The notes beneath the pieces were generated by a model. That model was given only the letters and a program-made list of their open reading frames with translations. It was not told the DNA's origin and ran no database searches. From Nonomuraea roseoviolacea subsp. carminata (GTDB lineage: Bacteria; Actinomycetota; Actinomycetes; Streptosporangiales; Streptosporangiaceae), in NCBI RefSeq assembly GCF_024172185.1, contig NZ_JAMZEC010000001.1, positions 1,302,001 to 1,366,000 on the forward strand: 64,000 bases of DNA, read 5' to 3'. Shown here piece after piece: positions 51,647 to 58,575 of this stretch; the first letter of the stretch is position 1; every line of letters begins with the position of its first letter. Made by a program: the position numbers and the translations under genes.

Positions 51647-52198
51647 GTGAGCGAGCCTACGGAAGTAATCGTAGAAGTCTGGCCTGTGTCGGCTGACGAC
51701 GTCGGCCTATGGCTGATTAGCGGAAGCGACGCATGGCGCTCAGAGGCCATTCACCAGGACAGCGATCCACACACATCCGTCGAAAGGATTCTAGAAGCGA
51801 ACGGCGCACTAGATGGGGTCAAGCTTCTGCACTCCACCTCATGGCGGGCGGATGAAACCGCCGTCGTCCTCACCTATGTTGCCGTGATCGGCTGCGGGGC
51901 GTTCGTGCGCGATAAGTGGCTGGACGCTGCCCCCATAAGCCCCGCTATTCCAGATGCCGTGGGGAAGCCGAACGAGGTGCTGGCCACCGAAGCACCGATC
52001 CCTCGCTATATCGACGTGCTCATGCACGGCATGCGTCACCTGCAATTCCTGCTGCAAACGGACTCGTCAGCCCGCTCGGCGCTCTGCGGCAAGTGGCCCG
52101 AACACCTGGCCGCCTTCCGCCCGGCACTCGCCGGCATGTACGACTTCGAGCGCGGGGAGGAGCCGATAACTCTCCCCGAAGGACAGAGCGCTCGCTAA
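51647..52198 (+). CDS. Hypothetical protein of the element
   Basis: 183 residues from GTG 51647, 3 nt after the upstream stop with GGGGAGGG as ribosome site. It is soluble and acidic, with VIVEVWPVSADDVGLWLISG at the N-terminus and a helical C-terminus (YIDVLMHGMRHLQFLLQTDS). It is co-transcribed with the HTH regulator. The style matches conserved actinomycete plasmid proteins, but no function is known to me. Confidence 0.7.
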   Translation: MSEPTEVIVEVWPVSADDVGLWLISGSDAWRSEAIHQDSDPHTSVERILEANGALDGVKLLHSTSWRADETAVVLTYVAVIGCGAFVRDKWLDAAPISPAIPDAVGKPNEVLATEAPIPRYIDVLMHGMRHLQFLLQTDSSARSALCGKWPEHLAAFRPALAGMYDFERGEEPITLPEGQSAR

Positions 52199-52227
52199 TC
52201 AGAACAAGGCAACAGGAGGTCATAAAG

Positions 52228-52548
52228 GTGCCGGAAGAATCGCTAGATCGTCTGCACACACAGCAACGAGCGGTTAAGGTCCTGGAGCAGCTTCTAGCGC
52301 GCATCGCGAATGAGAAACTTCCAGTGATCACCTGGACTCTCTCAAGCGATAATTCCCAAGTAGCACTCATCGGCACCTGTGACTCCGACAATGCAGATCA
52401 ACGGCACAGCGATTTCGAGGCATGGCGCGATGCCCTATCGGCCACTGAGCTTCCGCCCGAAGCTGCGAGTGGCGGCGGAACCAGATTGAAGGCATCGGTC
52501 ATCGACCACTACCAGGACGTGGCTATCGCGCTCATCGCGGACGTCTGA
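52228..52548 (+). CDS. Hypothetical protein of the element
   Basis: 106 residues from GTG 52228, chosen for the strong AGGAGGT 8 nt upstream. It starts with a helical EESLDRLHTQQRAVKVLEQL and continues with a strand-rich half (LPVITWTLSSDNSQVALIG). It ends 5 bp before a strong hairpin. Third gene of the plus-strand operon. Family unknown. Confidence 0.65.
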   Translation: MPEESLDRLHTQQRAVKVLEQLLARIANEKLPVITWTLSSDNSQVALIGTCDSDNADQRHSDFEAWRDALSATELPPEAASGGGTRLKASVIDHYQDVAIALIADV

Positions 52549-52552
52549 GCAA

Positions 52553-52598
52553 ACCAACAGAGGGCGGGACGGCTACTGCCGTCCCGCCCTCTGTTGGT
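52553..52598. terminator. Strong bidirectional hairpin
   Basis: A perfect 20-bp stem (52553-52572 with 52579-52598; core GAGGGCGGGACGG) has a 6-nt loop. It lies between the convergent ends of the plus-strand operon (52548) and the minus-strand operon (52606). Confidence 0.85.
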
Positions 52599-52605
52599 GC
52601 TTGCC

Positions 52606-52881
52606 CTAAGGGTGGGCGATACTCGTGCACACGACGCAGGCTGCGGGGCCCGGCTTCCACGCTACGGGCCGCCTTGCGGCCCCCGCAGAGATGGCCACGG
52701 TCAGACCGCACAGCGCAGTGCCTATCCAGTAGCCGGCTCTCGGCATAGCCTCTCTCGGACAGGCGGCGGCATGCTGCACGAGGCCGTCCCCCAAAACTCC
52801 CCTCGCATATCGCGGGCGGGCTAGAGCCTGTGCCAGTTCTCTGTCGCCGAGTCGAACGAAGCCACACATATCGAAGGTCAT
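52606..52881 (-). CDS. Small hypothetical protein with one hydrophobic segment
   Basis: 91 residues. The ATG overlaps the stop of the HTH regulator (ATGA). It has a hydrophobic stretch (YWIGTALCGLTVAISAGAA) and Cys-containing tail. It ends just before the shared terminator. Coding is supported mainly by the coupling and by its position. Confidence 0.55.
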   Translation of the reverse strand: MTFDMCGFVRLGDRELAQALARPRYARGVLGDGLVQHAAACPREAMPRAGYWIGTALCGLTVAISAGAARRPVAWKPGPAACVVCTSIAHP

Positions 52882-53219
52882 CCATTCCTCGCAGCTCTAA
52901 GGAGCTGATCGGCGCGCGCCTTGGAAATGCCTAGCCGCTCTCCAAGCGCCTGAATGGAGAGACCTTCACCTTCCCGGATCTGCGCAGCTACCTTGGCGCG
53001 CGTCAGCGCGGCATCATCCGCCATCTCGCGCAATGCGTCGGCTAGGACAGTTGCACTGCCAAAAGCGACCTCAGGGTCAGAGGACATTTGTAGCGCGCCG
53101 CTGATCTGCTCGTAGATTCGTCGCAGCACGTCTGCCGGATTGTCCCGCCCTGCGAAGTCACGTTCAACCTGTTCTACCACCTGAGCTTCCTGCCTGATTC
53201 CGTCTTGTGAGTCGCGCAT
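52878..53219 (-). CDS. HTH regulator, second of two paralogues
   Basis: 113 residues from ATG 53219 (GAGG 9 nt upstream). The HTH SIQALGERLGISKARADQLL and the preceding VLADALREMADDAALTRAKVAAQI match position by position the protein at 51317-51643. The two genes point toward each other across 1.2 kb. It probably forms homo- or heterodimers with the paralogue. Confidence 0.75.
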   Translation of the reverse strand: MRDSQDGIRQEAQVVEQVERDFAGRDNPADVLRRIYEQISGALQMSSDPEVAFGSATVLADALREMADDAALTRAKVAAQIREGEGLSIQALGERLGISKARADQLLRAARNG

Positions 53220-53229
53220 TGCAGTATCC

Positions 53230-53583
53230 TCAAAACTCCCATGGGGGCTTACTTGGGATGCAGTCGGGCCAGACAGGCGCGTCCTTCTGTCGGATGAGCA
53301 GGCGCTCATCCTTCTTCACGCCGACGATGAGAGTCGCGGTGCCAGATTGATCGAACTGGCATGTGAACCAGATCTCCGCTCGACAGGGAGTACACGGACG
53401 CCAATCACGCCCATGGCTCACTACGTGAACGATCTGACCCCACACGCGCGAGGAGTTCTCGCCACGGCTTTCCGGATCGGCGGGGGCGATGGCGAAAGGT
53501 GCGTTCTCGGTAGGATCGAAAGCTAGGAAGTCGCCTATTCCTAGGAGATCCGCACGTAAGACGGCCTGTCCGGGAGAGGTCAT
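53230..53583 (-). CDS. Hypothetical protein of the element
   Basis: 117 residues. The start overlaps the upstream stop (ATGA). It is soluble with several Trp and Cys (DWRPCTPCRAEIWFTCQF), possibly a metal-binding CxxC. Read with the HTH regulator as part of a four-gene minus-strand operon. No family recognised. Confidence 0.6.
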   Translation of the reverse strand: MTSPGQAVLRADLLGIGDFLAFDPTENAPFAIAPADPESRGENSSRVWGQIVHVVSHGRDWRPCTPCRAEIWFTCQFDQSGTATLIVGVKKDERLLIRQKDAPVWPDCIPSKPPWEF

Positions 53584-53900
53584 AGAGTTCCTCCATCGCT
53601 TTCCTGTTTAAGGCTTTCGAGTCGCAGGATCACCCTTCGAGCGGCGGTAAGAGGATCATCGGCGGGACAATAGGCGTACACCCGGCGCCCAGCAAATTTT
53701 GAATAGCTACCGTTCCACCAACTGAAATGCGCTCCATTAGTCCACACCACTAGGTTGATGTAGACCGATACGAGCGCAACATGCGCGTTTCCGTTGACTT
53801 CGGCTGGCACCCCCATTTCCGAGAGCGCGTAAGCAAGCCATTGGGCAGCTTGTTCGGCGGTCGTCGGCTTCGTGCCGGGATTCATCAGGGGAAGCTTCAC
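53580..53900 (-). CDS. Hypothetical protein of the element
   Basis: About 106 residues. GTG 53900 with GGAGG 12 nt upstream is preferred; ATG 53885 and an upstream ATG at 53951 are alternatives. Helical N-terminus (EQAAQWLAYALSEMGVPAEV), then strands (VALVSVYINLVVWT, FSWWNG). The pattern recalls plasmid proteins that bind small substrates, but no function can be named. First gene of the minus-strand operon that includes the second HTH paralogue. Confidence 0.6.
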   Translation of the reverse strand: MKLPLMNPGTKPTTAEQAAQWLAYALSEMGVPAEVNGNAHVALVSVYINLVVWTNGAHFSWWNGSYSKFAGRRVYAYCPADDPLTAARRVILRLESLKQESDGGTL

Positions 53901-54067
53901 GCCGATCGCCTGCCTCCGTTCCGGGGCGTGGTGGGCGCGGCACCGGAACAAGGGCGATGAGAAGGCTGATCCAGGATCAAGGTCATGTGTGCTTGATCTC
54001 CCGCCATGGAGTCGGACGGTCGCTTAGCAGCGTCACTGCCACCGGGGCACCCAGAGTACGACAACCT

Positions 54068-54095
54068 GGCCATGGCTGGCCAGGGCCAGCCATGG
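54068..54095. promoter_or_regulatory. 28-bp palindrome before the GntR gene
   Basis: GCCATGGCTGGCC-AG-GGCCAGCCATGGC, given here as half-sites 54068-54080 and 54083-54095, is perfect over 13+13 bp. It ends 38 bp before the GntR start. Likely autoregulatory operator. Confidence 0.65.
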
Positions 54096-54133
54096 CTATC
54101 TCGGGTTATGCCTGGTCACGTAGGGTTTGCGTC

Positions 54134-54376
54134 GTGAGCATTGATCGCGAGGGGGTGCGAGCGCCCTACCTTCAGTTGGCGGACATACTTCGCACCCGCA
54201 TCCAGACGGGTGAAATTCCGACAGGGCGCAAGCTTCCATCGCAGATGGAGCTTGAGCAGGAGTTTGATCTCAGCCGGAACACGATCAAGAAAGCTCTCGA
54301 CGTCCTCAAGGCCGAAGACCTGATCGAGACCGCGCCTGGGCGGGGCCTCTTCGTGAAGAACTCGAAAGCGGAATAG
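54134..54376 (+). CDS. Short GntR-family repressor (KorSA-like)
   Basis: 80 residues from GTG 54134. It contains only the GntR winged helix (APYLQLADILRTRIQTGEIP, KLPSQMELEQEFDLSRNTIK, ALDVLKAEDLIETAPGRGLF) with no effector domain. Short GntR proteins (KorA/KorSA class) repress tra or excision genes in streptomycete plasmids and AICEs. The perfect palindrome just upstream suggests autoregulation. Confidence 0.88.
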   Translation: MSIDREGVRAPYLQLADILRTRIQTGEIPTGRKLPSQMELEQEFDLSRNTIKKALDVLKAEDLIETAPGRGLFVKNSKAE

Positions 54377-54458
54377 CAAGAATGGCCGGCCAAGTGCCTG
54401 CCCTGATCAGGTCTACCTCTGACCACCGGAAACGCGACTCTCGCCTACGGGACAAGCG

Positions 54459-54491
54459 GTGAACACCCACGTGCGACCGTATGGTGTTCAC
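54459..54491. promoter_or_regulatory. Inverted repeat GTGAACACC/GGTGTTCAC
   Basis: Perfect 9-bp arms (54459-54467, 54483-54491) around a 15-nt loop lie 25 bp before the 26-residue Cys peptide gene. Possible operator. Confidence 0.45.
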
Positions 54492-54515
54492 ACCACCCCT
54501 ACGCGAGGAGGCTGG

Positions 54516-54596
54516 ATGACCCCCGGATGCGGCTCGTGCGACTGCTACACCGTGGAGACCGGAAGCGTGCTGGTCAGCCAGGAGGATAACTTCTAG
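54516..54596 (+). CDS. 26-residue Cys-rich micropeptide
   Basis: ATG 54516 follows GAGGAGG by 5 nt. The peptide has three Cys in the first ten residues (MTPGCGSCDC) and continues YTVETGSVLVSQEDNF. A stop is followed 43 bp later by a perfect 11-bp hairpin terminator. The strong ribosome site, compact terminator and upstream dyad support a real gene, although 26 codons is too short for statistics. Metal or redox binding by CxxCxC is a guess. Confidence 0.5.
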   Translation: MTPGCGSCDCYTVETGSVLVSQEDNF

Positions 54597-54639
54597 GGTG
54601 CTCAGCACAGGCCGTAAACCGACACGTATGCGAGCAGCC

Positions 54640-54665
54640 AAGCCCCCGGATTCCTCCGGGGGCTT
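54640..54665. terminator. Hairpin terminator
   Basis: AAGCCCCCGGA-TTCC-TCCGGGGGCTT is an 11-bp perfect stem between the plus-strand micropeptide and the minus-strand membrane protein ending at 54706. Confidence 0.75.
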
Positions 54666-54705
54666 CTCCATGGGCCGTAGCCGGGCGACAGCGGGGCGGT
54701 TAACG

Positions 54706-54909
54706 CTAGACCTGCACCTCGATCACGCAGGAAGCCCCCGCCTGCCGCAGCACGAGCAGAATCACGATCACGATGATGAGCGCGCCGGCGTAGACCCACA
54801 TGGGCCGTTCGCGGTCGCCCAACTCAGCCGCCTGGAAGCTGGGGTTCAGCGGGAAGGCCAGCGGCAGCTGGAACGACACGGGGAGCAGGAACGGGAACGT
54901 GATCTCCAT
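54706..54909 (-). CDS. Small single-span membrane protein
   Basis: 67 residues from ATG 54909 with GAGAGGTG upstream. An amphipathic, Phe/Leu/Pro-rich N-terminus (EITFPFLLPVSFQLPLAFPL) precedes one membrane helix (MWVYAGALIIVIVILLVLRQ). Possibly a spread protein or an anchor. Terminates at the hairpin 54640-54665. Confidence 0.65.
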   Translation of the reverse strand: MEITFPFLLPVSFQLPLAFPLNPSFQAAELGDRERPMWVYAGALIIVIVILLVLRQAGASCVIEVQV

Positions 54910-54933
54910 GGGGACACCTCTCTGTCGATGCTT

Positions 54934-55034
54934 CCAGACAGGGCGTACCATGGAGGCACCACACCTGAGGCTGCCCTGTCTGGGAGCAAGCTTCGCCAAA
55001 GACCGCCTCCCGAATTGCGAGGCGGTCTTTGGCG
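54934..55034 (+). ncRNA. Candidate structured small RNA
   Basis: Two hairpins in tandem without a reading frame. CCAGACAGGGC/GCCCTGTCTGG (54934-54944, 54973-54983) is followed by a perfect 16-bp stem with a 9-nt loop (54994-55009, 55019-55034). The second stem ends GGTCTTTGGCGTTTCTG and looks like a terminator. The arrangement could be a plus-strand sRNA or a terminator for an unseen transcript. No promoter was identified with confidence. Confidence 0.35.
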
Positions 55035-55645
55035 TTTCTGATACCCAAAGTCTATGGCTTGATCGGGTCGCTTGTTTTCGCCACCGGAGCGTTTCAGCAC
55101 GGTCGAAGAAACCTACCTGAGGCGATCATCCGATGACTAAGTACATGCCATTGACCAGGCATTTAGCGCCTGAGGTCATCTTCGACATGACCTCTGGCCT
55201 TGAATGGAATACACGCATTTAGCGCTCATGATGATGACCGACATGATGAAAACCGGCAGCCTGGATGAGGTCTGCGACACAAAAGGGCCACATCTCAAGC
55301 GACGGTTCGCCGCAGAGACGTCTGCGACACGTTCAACGATCGAACGTGTCGATCCGGTCTTGGGCAGTCCTGAGTGGGCATCCAAGAGCCGGCATCACCT
55401 CCTACGGGTCGCATGCTCATCACTCAAACGGGTGTGATTGAAATCACAGCGCTTCGCAGGCCCACCCAGTGCTGCACGCCGGAACGATCAGCAACGCGGT
55501 GGTCGTGGGCGATCAGCGAGAGCGCTGAGGACAGTCGTCAACATGGGTAACGCAGCCCCCGACAAGCGGCCTACCTGGACGCGCCTCCAGGTGAGCCGGT
55601 CGTCATGACACACAGGACGCGCAAGAGCTACCAACTGCGCACATC
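55035..55645. other. 611-bp non-coding region with repeats (candidate origin)
   Basis: No convincing gene is seen on either strand. The sequence is the least GC-rich of the window. It contains a perfect 10-bp inverted repeat with 7-nt loop (CGACACGTTC/GAACGTGTCG, 55325-55351), an 11-bp direct repeat GTCTGCGACAC (55270, 55320) and GCATTTAGCGC twice (55159, 55215). Such a repeat-bearing spacer beside the RusA-like gene is a candidate replication origin or partition site, unproven. Confidence 0.35.
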
Positions 55646-57077
55646 TCACCCCGAAAGCTCGTCTTTGGCAGCGATCCGCTTGTCTACGTAGTCGGCCGCC
55701 TGGTCCCACCAACTGGAGTGGGACACCGGGCCGAGCGCCAGACGCAGCACACCCGCGGGCGGATCCTGTGGCGTCCGCGCCAACTCAATGACCTGGTAAG
55801 CGGCGACACTGTTCGCGTTGAGAGACCGCAATCGGCGCAGCGCCTCTACCCGCCAGGGTTCCGGGGTGCCACCAGGAGGTTGAGGCGCCAGCAGGTGCGG
55901 CTCGATATGGGGCCGCAGCACTTCGTGGGCGATCGGCAGGGCCGTCAGCACGATGTTGTCGAGGTCCTTGCCCTGCTCGGGAGGGACAACCAAGAAGGTC
56001 ATCTTCACGGGGACCGTCAGGAGGTTGAACATCGGGCGGCGCACTTTGAAGTCTTCCATGCGCTCACGGAGGACCGCCTTGAAGTCCTCACCCTCGCGGC
56101 TGTTACGCGGCAGCCCTGGGAGCTTCAGCGTCAACGGGTGTGCCAGGAGTTGGCCGCGACTCATGGTGCCGGTATCGCGAAGGAGGCTGGCGATATGGCT
56201 GCGATACGGCTCGGGGGCGTACAGCGAGGCAATCTGGGACCTGCTGTCGAGGTACATGCATAAGCCAGCAAACAGGGCTGAGTCGATCTGGCCCAGGACC
56301 GCTCTCTGGAACCGCGTCAGCCAGTAGAAGCGGCTGAACCGCTCGACGTAGTCCCACATGTCGGAGTCGTCAGGCTGATGTAGGCGGTTGTTCCAGTCGT
56401 CGTCCAGGTCATCGGGAAGGTCCGGTGCCTCGAATGGGTTGGATTCGTCCTGACTATCGTCGAGGTGCCGGAGCCGGTTGGCCATGGTCAGATCGGCGAC
56501 GACGTCGCGGCCCGGGCGGGCGAGAATCCTGATCCACCCGGCGCGCTCACCGTCAAGATGGGAGCCATTAGCACCTGGCCGCCCGGTCGGGGGGAGCGGT
56601 GCTTGTTCGTCGGAGTGTCCAGACCGGCGGGTGATGTTGGCCCAGGAATCGTGAAGGCCCGATGGCGTTGGTAGCTCAGCCGGCACTCTGTCGCGGTTCC
56701 ATGCCTGGTCCAGGTCCACGTAGAGGTATTTGACCTGCCGGTCGTCGCGGTACAACACGCTACGCCGCCGGGGCCGGACCCCTGGACTGGCTGGCCCCCA
56801 GCAGGTCAAGGATGTGCTTGGCGACCCGGTGAATCGCTGGCGGGTTCTTGCGCGTGCTCTTGAGCGACAAATCCAGGGCTACGGGCCCGGTGAAGGGACG
56901 CCGACTGGCGGCGGTCATCTGCTTGATGACCTGCTGCTGAAAGGCGACGGCTGATCGGTGACCCCTGACGCCTTTCCGTTCAGGCTCACCCTCGATCGAC
57001 AGACGCAGAGTTCGTAGCAAGCGGGCCCGCCTTTGGATCACCCAGAAGTCGTCCGGCAGGTCCCACGCCCGTTTCAT
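55646..57077 (-). pseudogene. Frameshifted two-module RusA-like protein
   Basis: ATG 57077 (GGAGGGG site) opens a 105-codon frame ending at 56760: DLPDDFWVIQRR, GEPERKGVRGHRSAVAF, PFTGPVALDLSLKSTRKN and HRVAKHILDLLG. The expected continuation, RPRRRSVLYRDDRQVKYLYV, is in the next frame and runs to 55646. Removing one C from the C5 run at 56795-56799 joins them as ILDLLGPASPGVRPRRRSVL, about 477 residues. The N-module keeps the RusA-type Lys, LD and DDxQV but not DxDN. The C-module has DLDN within PPEQGKDLDNIVLTALP. RusA resolves Holliday junctions. Sequencing error, phase variation or decay are all possible. Confidence 0.7.
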
Positions 57078-57123
57078 TGCCCCTCCATGACACGCCATGG
57101 GAGCACGATCATGCGCGGGGGCG

Positions 57124-57354
57124 CTAGGCGCGAGACGACGAACGTTGCATGTTCCGACCCAGACTGTCGGGCGTACCACTGGTGATCCTCGGCACATACG
57201 CCCCACTCGCGGCTGTGGCGGTCTCAGCGTCCAGAACCACAGGACAGACGTCGGCTGACAGCATGTGCACTTCGTAGACGTCGCCTCCGTGGGCCGGCTC
57301 GATGTCATGGCCGCCCAACGCTGCGAACGCGCGCAGCCCAAGCGAGAAGTGCAC
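57124..57354 (-). CDS. Small hypothetical protein at right end
   Basis: 76 residues from GTG 57354. It has FSLGLRAFAALGGHDIEPAH and DVYEVHMLSADVCPVVLDAE; codon third positions look coding. No clear ribosome site. It is 46 bp upstream of the RusA-like gene on the same strand. Family unknown. The 57355-57576 spacer has no gene. Confidence 0.45.
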   Translation of the reverse strand: MHFSLGLRAFAALGGHDIEPAHGGDVYEVHMLSADVCPVVLDAETATAASGAYVPRITSGTPDSLGRNMQRSSSRA

Positions 57355-57463
57355 CTCTTGGGGCGGCCGGCTTTAGCCTGACCTCTGTCACCCCACCCAG
57401 TGATCGTTCGGTCACAGCATTGACCTTCCCCGAGTCCGCATTCGCGTAGGACTCTCGGGCCTA

Positions 57464-57488
57464 ACGGGGGAGCCACACGGGGGAGCCA
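57464..57488 (+). repeat. Tandem 12-mer near right end (possible arm sites)
   Basis: ACGGGGGAGCCA occurs at 57464-57475 and 57477-57488, about 90 bp inside attR. Its GGAGCCA core is also repeated twice inside attL. Confidence 0.4.
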
Positions 57489-57576
57489 GCGTAGGCAGAC
57501 TCCCCCGGATAGCCCCCGCCTTCTACGGACGTCCCCCGCAGCTCACAGCTCTGCACTCGACGCCCGCAGACCCCGA

Positions 57577-57608
57577 CCGACCCTCTCCTTTACCCACCAT
57601 GTAACAGA
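57577..57608. repeat. Right attachment site (32-bp direct repeat)
   Basis: Identical over 32 bp to 45940-45971, with mismatches immediately outside on both sides. The TTAC/GTAA arms and 7-bp spacer are at 57590-57604. It lies 119 bp upstream of a TetR gene. Confidence 0.92.
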
Positions 57609-57727
57609 AGTAGACCTAATTCGGGATGTTTACCGTGCGGAGCGGTTTGAACGAAGCCCGCCCTGGCTAAGTCAACGTGTGCGGGTCTCCCAGCGCGGCG
57701 GGCCCCCGAGCAGAAAGGCGTGGGCCC

Positions 57728-58354
57728 ATGACCTCCTCGGCGCCGCTTGGACTTCAGGGCGCCTACCTGATGGGCGAACGGGCGAGCCACGACGAGCTGC
57801 GTTCCAGGCTCCTGGACGTCGCGGTCAACCTCCTGGTGAGCGACGGCCCGGAGAGCCTGACCATGCGCAGGATCGCCAGCGAGGCCGGCTGTACCACCAC
57901 CGTCATCTACACGATGTTCGGCAACCGGGAGGGGCTCGCCGAGGCCCTCTACCTGGAGGGATTCGAGCGCTTCCGGCGGTTCCTGGAGGCCGTGCCGCAG
58001 CGCGACAACCCCTTCGAGTACCTGTCCGCGCTCGGCCCCGCCTACCGGCAGGCGTGCCTGGCCGAGCCCGGCTACTACAGCCTCATGTTCGAGCGGGCCA
58101 TCCCCGGCTTCGAACCCAGCGAGCGCGCCCGCACCCTGGCCCGCGCCGCGCTGAACATCCTCGACCGGGTCATCGCCGACTGCATCTCCGCCGGCTACCT
58201 CGTCCCCACCCAGCCCCGCAAGATCGCCGACGCGCTCTGGGCGGCGGCCCAGGGGGCCATCAGCCTCGAACGGGCCGGCCACCTGCGCGACGCCCGCACC
58301 TACGAGGCCGTCACGACGGCGACCATCTGCTGCTACCTGGTCTCCAAGCAGTGA
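57728..58354 (+). CDS. TetR-family regulator
   Basis: 208 residues. The HTH is SRLLDVAVNLLVSDGPESLT, RRIASEAGCTTTVIYTMFGNRE. The C-terminal part (GPAYRQACLAEPGYYSLMFE, RKIADALWAAAQGAISLERA) fits the WHG/TetR_C_33-type ligand domain. Before integration of the element it was divergent from the YcaQ-like gene across about 180 bp that contained the att core. Confidence 0.87.
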   Translation: MTSSAPLGLQGAYLMGERASHDELRSRLLDVAVNLLVSDGPESLTMRRIASEAGCTTTVIYTMFGNREGLAEALYLEGFERFRRFLEAVPQRDNPFEYLSALGPAYRQACLAEPGYYSLMFERAIPGFEPSERARTLARAALNILDRVIADCISAGYLVPTQPRKIADALWAAAQGAISLERAGHLRDARTYEAVTTATICCYLVSKQ

Positions 58355-58575
58355 GGCGGGCGCGCCGCCGGCTCTGAGCGCTTGACCTTGACGCCAGTGT
58401 CAAGGGATAGCGTCGTCAGCCGCCACGGGTACAACCGGCGATGGATCCCGCGCCAGGCCGTTCGGCCGGTGCCGGGGTCCATCGCCGTACGCGGGGCGTG
58501 CGCCGATCTGCCGCTCCTGACCTCCGGGCGGGCTCAGGCACGCGCCCCCGCGACGGATCTGAAGGAGACATCATC

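Larger units (their letters stand above)
45940..57608. mobile_element. Integrated AICE-type conjugative element, about 11.7 kb
   Basis: The element is bounded by perfect 32-bp repeats. The integrase lies next to the left end, followed inward by a ribbon-helix-helix gene, excisionase, FtsK/TraB-like translocase and a string of tiny genes on the minus strand. A central divergent promoter, HTH regulators, a GntR repressor and a RusA-like gene fill the right part. Base composition is visibly less GC-rich than the flanks, especially 51.3-55.6 kb. Single-protein TraB transfer with no relaxase and no type IV secretion genes is the hallmark of actinomycete integrative conjugative elements. No RepSA, RepAM or Prim-Pol type initiator is recognisable. 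Confidence 0.9.

Noticed and set aside
54516..54596. Cys micropeptide as a RiPP precursor
   Set aside because: No modifying enzyme, protease or transporter gene lies nearby, and the C-terminus has no core-peptide character.
55176..55437. Open frames on both strands in the 55.0-55.6-kb spacer
   Set aside because: No ribosome sites, low-complexity translations and overlapping dyads and direct repeats; treated as non-coding.
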